Assembly (NCBI RefSeq): GCF_000170895.1 | Contig: NZ_ABCS01000031.1 | Location: 25,138-89,137, forward strand | Source: Plesiocystis pacifica SIR-1 | Lineage (GTDB): Bacteria > Myxococcota_A > Polyangia > Nannocystales > Nannocystaceae | DNA: 64,000 nt | Reading direction: 5' to 3' | Shown: positions 1 through 6,886 of the stretch, one piece after another | Position numbering within the stretch: the stretch's first letter is position 1 | Layout: each line of letters starts with the position of its first letter | Made by a program: the position numbers and the translations under genes | The notes under the pieces: generated by a model | What the model saw: only the letters and a program-made list of their open reading frames with translations | Told to the model about the DNA's origin: nothing | The model's database searches: none

Positions 1-86
1 GCTTTGCCTTGGTGGGCAATGGTGTTCGTGCCCTGGAGAGGGCATGGGGTCGCCCCCGCTCGCGGGGGCGTGGATCCGTTGACAGC
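1..86 (+). repeat. Family A 3'-end repeat, partial copy 1
   Basis: Right-hand part of the dispersed family A repeat (described at 2402-2590). It contains the conserved GGTGGGCAATGG and GGCATG blocks and the hairpin CGCCCCCGC/GCGGGGGCG at about 51-70, followed by TGGATCCGTTGACAG. The left part lies outside the window, so the gene it should follow is not visible. It ends three bases before the stop codon of the convergent esterase gene, so it would separate two converging transcripts. Confidence 0.8.
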
Positions 87-88
87 GT

Positions 89-1009
89 CTAAGTCCCAGG
101 CGGCAGCAGGAAGTCGGCCACGGGCTGGGTGGGGATCCTCGCGTGCCCGGCCTTGGGCATGCGCACCAGCCGGACCGTCGCGCCGTGGTCCTCGGCGAGC
201 TGCGTCAGCTTGCCGGCGCCCTGGTCAAAGCCGAACAGGTCGCGCTGTCCGGAGGTGATCAGCAGGGGCGGGGTCGCGGGGCCGAGGTTGCGCTGGGCGA
301 GGGCGAAGATGTCCCCCTCGAGGTCGAACTCGGCCCGGCTCGCAAACTGCGGGCCCATCTTGAGCCGGCAAAAGCCGGTGGCCACGCCCACGGCCGGCGT
401 GAACGCGCGGCTGCTTCGGGCGTAGCGGTGGATCTCGGCCGGCCCGCTCCACGGGGTCAGGTCGTGGAAGGCCGGCGAGGCGGCGACGACTCGGTCCGCG
501 AAGTCGGGCTCGTTGAGGGCTAGGTAGGCGGCGTTGATGCCCCCCATGGACACGCCGAAGAGCAGGCGGCGCTCGACGGGGGCGTCGGTGCGCGCGTGAA
601 CCTCGGCCTCGACGCGCGGTACGACCTGGCGCAGGAAGTGCTCGCGCAGGGCCGGCACGCCAAAGATCCACGCGCGGCCGTAGGAGATCGACGCGACCAC
701 GGGCTCGGCGACGCCGCGGCGTCGCCAGTGATCGCGGATCGCCCGGGTGGGGCGGCGATCGAACCACGAGCGATCGTTGCTCATCCACCCGTGCAGGAAG
801 TAGAGCACCGTCTTGGGCCCGCGCGTCTGCCCCGGCTCGTCCAGCTTGCCCGGGTAGGACAGCGAGTAGCGGCACGGCCAGTCGGCGTCCGGGAGGCGGC
901 GGCGCAGGGTCGTGTAGCCCAGGCGCCGCTGCTCGGTGCGCTTGGCCTTGGGCGAGACTCGAACGATGAACGAGGGCGCCTTGGGCCGCGAGGGACGGGG
1001 CATCAGCAC
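89..1009 (-). CDS. Alpha/beta-hydrolase, putative esterase
   Basis: A 306-residue serine hydrolase of the alpha/beta fold, closest in layout to the esterase D/putative esterase family that hydrolyses small carboxylic esters. Visible elements: the oxyanion-side HGW at residues 73-75, the nucleophile elbow G-V-S-M-G-G with Ser154, a candidate acid in SGQRDLFG near residue 252, and a candidate catalytic His in KAGHARIP near 287, in the correct order. The reading frame opens with GTG at 1009, with an ATG two codons later at 1003 that is equally likely. No signal peptide is obvious, so it is probably cytoplasmic. It converges on the repeat at 1-86. Substrate unknown. Confidence 0.8.
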   Translation of the reverse strand: MLMPRPSRPKAPSFIVRVSPKAKRTEQRRLGYTTLRRRLPDADWPCRYSLSYPGKLDEPGQTRGPKTVLYFLHGWMSNDRSWFDRRPTRAIRDHWRRRGVAEPVVASISYGRAWIFGVPALREHFLRQVVPRVEAEVHARTDAPVERRLLFGVSMGGINAAYLALNEPDFADRVVAASPAFHDLTPWSGPAEIHRYARSSRAFTPAVGVATGFCRLKMGPQFASRAEFDLEGDIFALAQRNLGPATPPLLITSGQRDLFGFDQGAGKLTQLAEDHGATVRLVRMPKAGHARIPTQPVADFLLPPGT

Positions 1010-1138
1010 GGTCGTGGGACCCTACCCGCCGGTCCGAAGGGGATTGTCTAGGTTGTGTCAGCGACAGACCTTCGTTCGGCACTCATGGCTCAAAGCGTGA
1101 GGGTCGCGCGGGGTGGGGCCGACGCGTCGACGACCGGC

Positions 1139-1166
1139 AGAACTCGTTTTGGCCGAGCCTCGGGGT
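1139..1166 (+). repeat. Family B hairpin, degenerate copy
   Basis: Carries the core AGAACTCGTTTTGGCCGA shared with the hairpins at 31718-31768, 50345-50390 and 50440-50484, but the left arm is lost (GACCGGC instead of GGTCGGCC). It lies 40 bases upstream of the RCC1 lipoprotein start and supports placing that start at 1206 rather than at an earlier ATG at 1113. Confidence 0.45.
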
Positions 1167-1205
1167 GGATTTGTCCTGGCCACGGTCCTGCGCCAAGATG
1201 CTCCG

Positions 1206-2399
1206 GTGATCGCGCACGCTCGTCGACCCGGCCTCGGCCTCGCCGCACTCGTGGCTCTGAGCCTGAGCTGTACCTGGAGCACCTCGCCCAAGCCGCCGCC
1301 GAACAAGCCAACGCCGACGCCTCAGCCCACGCCGCAAAAGCCCCGGCCAACGCCCACGCCGGAGCCGCAAGTCGACGCCTTCGTGAAGGTCAGCGCGGGG
1401 AACCAGCACAGCTGCGCGCTGCGGGAGTCCGGGGCCGTGGCCTGCTGGGGCCGCAACTCCTACGGCCAGCTCGGCAACGGGACCCGCGACGACAGCACGA
1501 CCCCCGTAGCCGTGCTCGGGTTGAGCGACGCCGTCGCCCTGTCCGTGGGCGGAGACTTCAGCTGCGCCCGGCGCAAGGCGGGCTCGGTGGTGTGCTGGGG
1601 CAACAACCAGGACGGCCAGCTCGGGGACGGGCGCGGGGCCAAGGTCGGGGTGTGGAGCACCAAGCCCACGGGCGTCGCCGGGCTGACCGAGGTCCGGGAG
1701 GTCGCCGCGGGGGCTGCCTTCGCCTGCGCGCTGCGGGGCAACGGCAGCGTGGCTTGCTGGGGCGAGGGCGCCAACGGGCAGATCGGCTCCGACGCCGAGC
1801 GGGCCTTCGCGCGCCCGCGGGCCATCTCGGGCGTGGCCAAGGCCGTGTCCGTGGCCGTGGGCTCCAAGCACGCCTGCGCCGTGGAGCAGGGCGGCCGGGT
1901 GATGTGTTGGGGCCGCAACAGCGAGGGCCAGCTCGGCGACGGAGCCGTCGCCTCGCGCATCAACGCCAAGCCGGTCCAGGGCCTGAGCGACGCCGTGTCC
2001 CTGGTCTCGGGCGGCAGCCACACCTGCGCCCTGCGCAAGGGCGGCAAGGTCAGCTGCTGGGGCGACGGCCGCGACGGTCAGCTGGGCGTGGGCCCGGGCA
2101 CGGACAAGGTCCGCACGCCCAGGGCCGTGTCGGGCCTGGCCGGCATGAAGAAATTGGTCGCCGGAGACGAGCACACCTGCGCGATGTTCTCGGCCACGGA
2201 CGTGCGCTGCTGGGGCAGCAACGCCGAGGGGCAGATCGATCGCAGCAAGCGCGACCAGGCCACGCCCAAGAAGCTCGACGGCGTGCGCGGGGTGGTCGAC
2301 ATCGACGCGGGTCACCGCCACACCTGCGTGGTGTCGGGCGGCAAGGTCTACTGCTGGGGGTCGGCCGAGCGCGGGGCCCTCGGACCCAACCCGCGCTGA
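1206..2399 (+). CDS. RCC1-repeat lipoprotein
   Basis: Predicted surface lipoprotein of 397 residues. From the GTG at 1206 it has a hydrophobic signal ending in the lipobox LSLSC, then a Pro/Thr-rich spacer of about 35 residues, then seven RCC1-like blades, each with a core of the form C-A-L-R-x-x-G-x-V-x-C-W-G followed by GQLG. Seven units fit one closed beta-propeller. Each blade has two Cys, suggesting disulfides and an exported location. An in-frame ATG at 1113 would add a non-hydrophobic extension and overlap a dispersed repeat, so it is rejected. RCC1 propellers usually mediate protein contacts; no enzymatic role can be read. A family A repeat begins just after the stop codon. Confidence 0.9.
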   Translation: MIAHARRPGLGLAALVALSLSCTWSTSPKPPPNKPTPTPQPTPQKPRPTPTPEPQVDAFVKVSAGNQHSCALRESGAVACWGRNSYGQLGNGTRDDSTTPVAVLGLSDAVALSVGGDFSCARRKAGSVVCWGNNQDGQLGDGRGAKVGVWSTKPTGVAGLTEVREVAAGAAFACALRGNGSVACWGEGANGQIGSDAERAFARPRAISGVAKAVSVAVGSKHACAVEQGGRVMCWGRNSEGQLGDGAVASRINAKPVQGLSDAVSLVSGGSHTCALRKGGKVSCWGDGRDGQLGVGPGTDKVRTPRAVSGLAGMKKLVAGDEHTCAMFSATDVRCWGSNAEGQIDRSKRDQATPKKLDGVRGVVDIDAGHRHTCVVSGGKVYCWGSAERGALGPNPR

Positions 2400-2401
2400 G
2401 T

Positions 2402-2590
2402 TCCATTTTGCCCCCGCAGCCGACTGGGACCGGGGGCGCTTCGTCGCTGTCCGCTCCTCCGCTTTGGCTTGGTGGGCAATGGCGTTCGTGCCATCGAGAG
2501 GGCATGTGGTCGCCCCCGCTCGCGGGGGCGTGGATTCGTTGACGAGCGGCGGCGTCTCTGAGCTCTGTTTTGCCCCCACAGGCGCCTGGC
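2402..2590 (+). repeat. Family A 3'-end repeat, copy 2 (reference copy)
   Basis: Starts two bases after the TGA of the RCC1 gene. Order of blocks: TTTTGCCCCCGCAG; GGGACCGGGGGCGCTTCGTCG; CTCCTCCGCTTTGGCTTGG; TGGGCAATGGCGTTCGTGCC; GAGGGCATGTGGT; the hairpin CGCCCCCGC-TC-GCGGGGGCG (about 2511-2530); TGGATTCGTTGACGAGCGG. A second TTTTGCCCCC block near 2570 suggests the start of a further degenerate unit. The same sequence occurs at 1, 20160, 20331, 36055 (reverse), 46762 and 50500 (reverse). No transposase or obvious terminal repeats are attached. Bases 2591-2824 hold nothing I recognise. Confidence 0.85.
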
Positions 2591-2824
2591 CCGGCGTTTT
2601 CAGCTGTTCGGCAAACGACGCGGGCGTGGATCTTCGGTAGGACCGGCTGGCGCCTGGGTTTGAGGGAATTTAGGGGAGGCTCGTGGAGTCTGGTCCCAGC
2701 TCGTTCCAGAGCGTCTCTGGAGAGATGCTGGAGACGGAGCTTTGACGTCGACGGCCCGGTCCTTCACGCGACCTACGACGCCACTTCGAGGGGCCTGTGC
2801 TTGGTGACCTTCATGCCGTGAGCG

Positions 2825-3334
2825 TCAGCGATCGCGCTGCGTGGCCAAGTCGTGCCGCTGCTCGTCGATCTCGGCGAGGCAGCGCTCTTGTTCGTGGATG
2901 AAGGTGTCGACCGCGTCGAGGATCAGCCAGTCCTCGCAGCGCTCGAGGCGGTAGTTCGTGTCGCGGGCGCCCGTGCTCGTGCGCCGGGGGATGAAGGGGC
3001 GCAGGGCGAGGGTGAACGGGTTGTCGATCCACCCGCGCGGGCAGCCGTCAGCGACGTCCTCCCAGGGACGCTTCCAGTCGACGGGGTAGCCCGAGACGCG
3101 CTCGCCCTCGAGGCCCGGGTCCGGGGCGCGGCCGAGGTAGCGCAGGAGGAAGCGCGGCTCGATGAGCCAGTGGACCGGCTCGAGGTCGAGGCGCGTGCAC
3201 CCGCGCCGGGCCCGTTGCTCGTCGAGGAGCTCGCCGTGGCCGTCCCGGCACTCGCGGTCGCAGTCGAACAGCCGCATGGCCCGGCCGGGGTCCCCCGGGT
3301 CTAGGGCGAACTGCCAGGCCCAGAGGCGGAGGGC
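2825..3334 (-). CDS. Tail assembly chaperone, frameshift extension (gpT-like part)
   Basis: Open frame in the -1 register relative to the upstream gene at 3301-3864, entered at the AAAAAAAG run at 3334-3341. Reading through gives a fused product of about 346 residues; the extension alone has about 169. It is rich in charged residues and has no known domain that I recognise. An internal ATG at 3277 could start a separate 150-residue protein, but the 20 codons before it are open and read like protein (hydrophobic LRLWAWQFAL), which favours a continuous frame. Its position after the tail-tube-like gene matches lambda G/GT. An under-called A in the homopolymer would give the same appearance. Confidence 0.6.
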   Translation of the reverse strand, partial: ALRLWAWQFALDPGDPGRAMRLFDCDRECRDGHGELLDEQRARRGCTRLDLEPVHWLIEPRFLLRYLGRAPDPGLEGERVSGYPVDWKRPWEDVADGCPRGWIDNPFTLALRPFIPRRTSTGARDTNYRLERCEDWLILDAVDTFIHEQERCLAEIDEQRHDLATQRDR

Positions 3335-3864
3335 TTTTTTTCGGCACGCGTCAGATCCTGGCTCGCGCGCAGGACCGCCTCGCCGACCTCGTGGAAGATG
3401 TCGCGGCCGAGGAGCTGCTCGATGCGCCCCATGTCCTTCTCGCCGAGGGTCTTCGACTTCTTGAAGCGGGCCTGCAGCTCGAGGTTGGGGACGCCGTCGA
3501 TGGTCTCCACGCCCAGGCGGAAGGCGGCCTCGTAGGCGGCGTAGAGCTGCCCGCCCTGCTGGAGCGCGAGGAGGTTGTTGCGCTGATTGCGGGTGAGGCG
3601 CCGAAGGTGGAAGCGGACCGGCCCCTCGGCTTGGTCGAGGTACTGCTCGACCGTGGTCAGGTCGTAGCGGGTCTCGCCGAGCTGGTAGCGGACCATGGGG
3701 TGGTCCTCCACGGCGTCCCAGGCCACGGGGCGGTCCTGGTCGGGCTCGCCCTCGCCCTCGATGACCTCGAGCTCGTAGTTGATGCGGTCGCGGTCCCAGG
3801 CGGTGTCGTCGCGGGCGATGAAGATGATGGGGGTGGTGGGGTTGTGGATGGTGGGAAGGGCCAT
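3301..3864 (-). CDS. Tail assembly chaperone-like protein (gpG-like)
   Basis: Protein of 187 residues from the ATG at 3864 (an in-frame ATG at 3876 is possible). It lies directly after the tail-tube-like gene in the tail cluster, apart from the inserted membrane genes, which is where siphophage tail assembly chaperones lie. In those systems this protein binds the tape measure and appears with a frameshifted longer form. Here the gene stops ten codons after a classical slippery heptamer (3334-3340). Sequence features are unremarkable: acidic first half, a helical NQRNNLLALQQGG segment, and a basic end. The tape-measure gene expected further left is absent, so the cluster is truncated. The assignment rests on position and frameshift rather than on sequence similarity. 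Confidence 0.55.
   Translation of the reverse strand: MALPTIHNPTTPIIFIARDDTAWDRDRINYELEVIEGEGEPDQDRPVAWDAVEDHPMVRYQLGETRYDLTTVEQYLDQAEGPVRFHLRRLTRNQRNNLLALQQGGQLYAAYEAAFRLGVETIDGVPNLELQARFKKSKTLGEKDMGRIEQLLGRDIFHEVGEAVLRASQDLTRAEKKPSASGPGSSP
3334..3340 (-). promoter_or_regulatory. Slippery heptamer A AAA AAG (candidate programmed -1 frameshift)
   Basis: On the minus strand the chaperone gene reads GCC GAA AAA AAG CCC. The heptamer A AAA AAG is the one used by E. coli dnaX, and tail chaperone genes of many tailed phages carry such a site near the 3' end of the G-like gene. After a one-base slip the ribosome continues for about 169 codons to 2825. The alternative is a miscalled eight-A run. 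Confidence 0.55.
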
Positions 3865-3879
3865 GTAGTCTCTCACGTC

Positions 3880-4308
3880 GTGTCGAGGACGAACATCATT
3901 CTCAAGGCATGGAGCACCATTATGCTCCTAGGTTTCTGTGCATATGCTGCACTTACACTGTTTGGTGTCATTCCCACTAGCGTAAGCCGGGTAACTCTGG
4001 GCATTCTTTCTGTGGGAGTTGGCGTAGTTTCCATCGCACACCTTGTTGAATCTCGACTTGCCAGTCACACAATGAAGACATACGAGGGGTTGCTCTCTGA
4101 ATTGCGTCAGTACATGGAGACCACAGAGACCCATCTCCAGCGCTCAGAACATATCCGTGAGGTTCTCGATGAACAAGCACAGGTCCTAGAATCTCTCAGG
4201 AAGATGTCAGGTCGCCCGGACATTCCGGAAGGAGTCAGAAGCCTCTTGCTACAATTGCCCGACACGTCGCCGACGAAGGGACAGCCATCTGATGAGGGAT
4301 CCGAATGA
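3880..4308 (+). CDS. Membrane protein with two TM segments and coiled coil (cargo gene 1)
   Basis: 142 residues from the GTG at 3880 (an ATG at 3922 would cut into the first membrane segment). Two adjacent transmembrane helices (about residues 13-32 and 37-55) are followed by a soluble tail of about 85 residues with a heptad-like region rich in E, Q, L and R (about 65-105) and a polar end. It is read opposite to the surrounding tail genes, its DNA is visibly more AT-rich, and its stop codon overlaps the start of the next gene (ATGA at 4305-4308), so the pair is co-translated. The start faces the chaperone gene with only about 15 bases between them. No family recognised. The position is typical of a phage moron or exclusion gene, but that is inference. 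Confidence 0.7.
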   Translation: MSRTNIILKAWSTIMLLGFCAYAALTLFGVIPTSVSRVTLGILSVGVGVVSIAHLVESRLASHTMKTYEGLLSELRQYMETTETHLQRSEHIREVLDEQAQVLESLRKMSGRPDIPEGVRSLLLQLPDTSPTKGQPSDEGSE

Positions 4309-4619
4309 ACATTATAGGCATGTTCATTCTGGCAGCCGTGTTTCTTGTGGCATTGCCATTCCTTGTGCTCAGGCAGCTGCCAGACTGGGGAACTGTCGCC
4401 CCCCTTTGCCTCTCAGTACTTCCCGCTGCGTCGTCACTCACTCAACTTGTGCCCGTTGCCATGGGGTACCAGGAGACAGTTAACGTCACTCCATTCCTTC
4501 AGTTTAACATGGCCCTTGCGAGCCTGATGATATTTGCCACTGTTGTCATAATCTATGGGACAACATGGCTTGAAATGAAGAAGCGAGACTTAGTTAGCAA
4601 AGAGGAAGAGCAAGCTTGA
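4305..4619 (+). CDS. Small polytopic membrane protein (cargo gene 2)
   Basis: 104 residues with three predicted transmembrane helices (about 2-22, 28-50 and 66-88) and a short charged C-terminal tail (KKRDLVSKEEEQA). Its ATG overlaps the stop of cargo gene 1, indicating translational coupling and probably a two-component membrane complex. It converges on the tail-tube-like gene and overlaps its 3' end by 30 bases, suggesting the pair was inserted exactly at a gene boundary. Codon choice (ATT, ATA, TTT, AAG) is unlike the GC-rich neighbours. No homology recognised. Confidence 0.7.
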   Translation: MNIIGMFILAAVFLVALPFLVLRQLPDWGTVAPLCLSVLPAASSLTQLVPVAMGYQETVNVTPFLQFNMALASLMIFATVVIIYGTTWLEMKKRDLVSKEEEQA

Positions 4620-5849
4620 GCGCCCGATCTCGCTGGAAGCCATGCGCTCGTGACCCCGAAACACCAACCGGCTCGCCGTGAGGTCCGTCTGCACCCCACG
4701 CCCCGGATCCTCCCGGTAGCTCAAACTCGGCCAGTACATCCCGATCGCCCGCTGTGAGGCGATGCCCACCTGCAGCAGCAGGTGCTTCCGCACCCGCCCT
4801 ACGAACTCCTGGCGACACGCCTTCGAGTGGTAGGTTGAGAACGAAACGCCGCACTCGCCCCACCCGTCGCCCACGTAGCCCTGCACGCCCTCGAGGCCGT
4901 TCACGCCAGCGACGGGCTTGTGGGTGATGCCCACCTTGGGCTCGAGGCTGCCGAGGATCGGGATGTCCGCGAGGGGCTGGCCGAAGGTGGCCATCTTGAC
5001 GAGGGTCTCGTCGCCGATGCTGGACACGACGGGGTCGTTGCCAGCGGGGAGGCCCTCGAGGGTGACGCCGTCGAGCTCGGGCTCCTCGTGGCGGAAGCGG
5101 GCGCACTGGCCCTCGAAGCGGGCGGACACGAGTGCGCCGGGCTGGATGGCCTCGAGGGTCATGCTCAGCTTGGCGCCGAGGGCCTCGTAGATGTCGTCGG
5201 GGCCCTCCTCGCCGCGGAACAGCAGGCCCAGGGTGAGGTGGCCGGGGTCGTCGTGCTTGGTCAGGGCGTGCTGGTCGAAGTAGGCCATGAGCACGGCCTT
5301 GGCGACGTCGTTGGCCGTGGGCTCGAAGGCCAGGGGGCGGTCGAGCTGCAGGGCGTTGCCGTCGAGCTTGGCGTCGATTCGGTGGAACTCGCCGCGCTGG
5401 GCTGCGGTGTTGAAGGCGAAGATCCAGTCGTCGACCTCGAGGAGCTCGAAGTGCTCGGCGTCGACGACGGGCTGGGCGGGCGTTCCCTCGCCGGTGAAGG
5501 CGGCGGCGTAGCCTCGGCGGGCGCCGCCGAGGGCGGTCTGGTAGAGGATGCGGTCGGGGCCGTCGGGGCACTGCTGGCCGGGCGCGGCGGAGTTGGGGAT
5601 GCCGGCGACGTAGCGGCCGAAGCTGAAGGTGCCGTTGCGCAGGCCGAGGATGTCGTCGTGGGGGTTGTTGACGCGGACGCGGTAGTTGGCGTTCTCGAGG
5701 GTGGCCTGCTTGAGGCCCTCGACGCTGGGCTCGAGGCAGTAGAAGAGCTGGCCGTCGGTGGTCCAGTTGGCGGGGGGCTGGGCGAACTGCTGCTCGGGGA
5801 CGAGGGCGACGCGTTTGGGGAGGGCGTGGGCGATCATGGTGAGCTCCAA
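4590..5849 (-). CDS. Phage tail tube-like structural protein
   Basis: 419 residues from the ATG at 5849 (or 415 from the ATG at 5837). No signal peptide; composition is that of a beta-rich structural protein, with several G/N-rich turns. The position, between a tail-completion-like gene and a gene with a tail-chaperone-type frameshift, is that of the major tail (tube) protein in siphophage gene order. At 419 residues it would be long for a tube protein, so extra domains are likely. The assignment comes from gene order; no signature motif can be quoted. The 3' end overlaps the convergent membrane gene by 30 bases. Confidence 0.5.
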   Translation of the reverse strand: MELTMIAHALPKRVALVPEQQFAQPPANWTTDGQLFYCLEPSVEGLKQATLENANYRVRVNNPHDDILGLRNGTFSFGRYVAGIPNSAAPGQQCPDGPDRILYQTALGGARRGYAAAFTGEGTPAQPVVDAEHFELLEVDDWIFAFNTAAQRGEFHRIDAKLDGNALQLDRPLAFEPTANDVAKAVLMAYFDQHALTKHDDPGHLTLGLLFRGEEGPDDIYEALGAKLSMTLEAIQPGALVSARFEGQCARFRHEEPELDGVTLEGLPAGNDPVVSSIGDETLVKMATFGQPLADIPILGSLEPKVGITHKPVAGVNGLEGVQGYVGDGWGECGVSFSTYHSKACRQEFVGRVRKHLLLQVGIASQRAIGMYWPSLSYREDPGRGVQTDLTASRLVFRGHERMASSEIGRSSLLFLFAN

Positions 5850-5906
5850 CGCGACGAGGCGCGGTCCCGGGTGGGAGCGCGCCTCGAGCAGGTGGATGGT
5901 GGTGGG

Positions 5907-6353
5907 TCAGTAGCGAGCGCGGTAGCGCAGCTCGAAGGTGTGGGCGATCTGGACGAGGGAGCCGTCCTCGCCGGGGTCGACGTAGGGGCTGCCCTCGTAG
6001 GTCACGGCGATGATGCCGGACTCGGGGGACTTGGCGGCGTTGAGGGCGTGGCGGAGGTCCTGCCAGTCATCCTCGGCGAGCTCCTCGATGAGCTCGGGGG
6101 AGCCGCGGTAGTCGGTGATCACGGCGAGCTCGACGGCGGTGTCGACGGTGCCGGAGCTCCACTCGCCGCCGGGGGTGAAGTGGCGGGGGGAGAACTCGAG
6201 GCGGAAGCGGCGGGTGAATGCGGGGACCTCGGGGCGGCCGGATTCGTTGGGGGTCCAGGGGTGCTCGGTCTTCTCCGCTGGGTTCCGGGGCAGGAGCGAG
6301 GTGATGACCTGGGATAGTTGCGGCCGGAGCTTGCTGATGGTGGTGCGTTGCAT
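5907..6353 (-). CDS. Phage tail completion/terminator-like protein
   Basis: 148 residues, beginning with a basic helix and containing a run of alternating strands (RRFRLEFSPRHF, VELAVITDY, HTFELRYRARY) resembling small tail-terminator or minor tail proteins placed just before the tube gene. It reads left, 57 bases ahead of the tail-tube-like gene, so both are probably on one transcript. Function is inferred from position and size; no defining motif is visible. Confidence 0.45.
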   Translation of the reverse strand: MQRTTISKLRPQLSQVITSLLPRNPAEKTEHPWTPNESGRPEVPAFTRRFRLEFSPRHFTPGGEWSSGTVDTAVELAVITDYRGSPELIEELAEDDWQDLRHALNAAKSPESGIIAVTYEGSPYVDPGEDGSLVQIAHTFELRYRARY

Positions 6354-6495
6354 CGTCTGTTCTCGAGCTCCGGGTTAGCCGTTGGGCCCATGCTTAGGTG
6401 AGCGACGATGAAGGGCCATCAATGGTGTCCAGCAAGTCGTGAGGAAGCCCCCCGGAGAACGGGGTCCCGTCGGGCCTCCAGTGGATGCTCGTGCA

Positions 6496-6528
6496 CAAGG
6501 CGTGCAAGGGCGTGCAAGGGCGTGCAAA
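6496..6528 (+). repeat. Decamer tandem repeat (GCGTGCAAGG, three copies)
   Basis: Three consecutive near-perfect copies of GCGTGCAAGG inside an apparently non-coding stretch (6354-6768) that separates the tail genes from the genes to the right. An overlapping 97-codon minus-strand frame (6394-6687) crosses it but has poor codon usage and I do not call it. A slippage-type repeat with no evident function. Confidence 0.7.
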
Positions 6529-6610
6529 CGAGTTTTGCGAAGTAGGGTCTTGAAGAGGCTGGCTGCTCTTGCCTCTGATCATTGAACGTGGTCTGCTTGT
6601 TCCGACGCCA

Positions 6611-6644
6611 GTAAAGAAAAGGCTCACCAATGACGGTGAGCCTT
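6611..6644 (-). terminator. Rho-independent terminator-like hairpin
   Basis: Perfect 10-bp inverted repeat AAGGCTCACC (6619-6628) and GGTGAGCCTT (6635-6644) with a 6-base loop. Read leftwards the stem is followed by TTTTCTTTAC, a reasonable U-tract, so it should stop transcripts coming from the right before the tail structural genes. Read rightwards there is no U-tract. Confidence 0.6.
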
Positions 6645-6768
6645 CGCTGCTCGCAGCGGTGCTGCCGGTATCAGCAGAAGTAAGCACCTTCTGATATCGC
6701 GTCTTGGCTGTTCTTTCAACTTTCCGCTACCAGCGCCAGCGGGACAATTCCGGAAGAAGACTACGCTC

Positions 6769-6855
6769 ATGGCTGAAACCGCCACTTTGGGTGCACTCGC
6801 CCTCGTTGTTATCCTTGTCGCCTACGTTGGAAAGACCGTCCGCGACATTGGATGA
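6769..6855 (+). CDS. 28-residue single-span membrane peptide
   Basis: Short frame from ATG 6769 to TGA 6853-6855. The peptide starts MAETATLGALALVVILVAYV and ends KTVRDIG: one hydrophobic helix of about 16 residues with a short basic tail. A purine-rich GGAAGAAGA lies 8 bases before the ATG, a good ribosome binding site. It is read opposite to the flanking phage-like genes, like the other cargo genes in this block. Size and topology resemble small toxins or regulatory membrane peptides; this is inference. Confidence 0.45.
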   Translation: MAETATLGALALVVILVAYVGKTVRDIG

Positions 6856-6886
6856 GCTTGGCGGCTAGTTCGCGGTAAGACCGGGA

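Noticed and set aside
2570..2821. 83-codon plus frame after the RCC1 gene
   Set aside because: It starts within a family A repeat and has no protein-like features or ribosome binding site.
4590..5849. Contractile tail sheath assignment
   Set aside because: No sheath signature, and the following gene shows the siphophage-type chaperone frameshift; tube-like is the more modest call.
6394..6687. 97-codon minus frame in the spacer before the tail genes
   Set aside because: It runs through the terminator hairpin and decamer repeats, has poor codon bias and no ribosome binding site.
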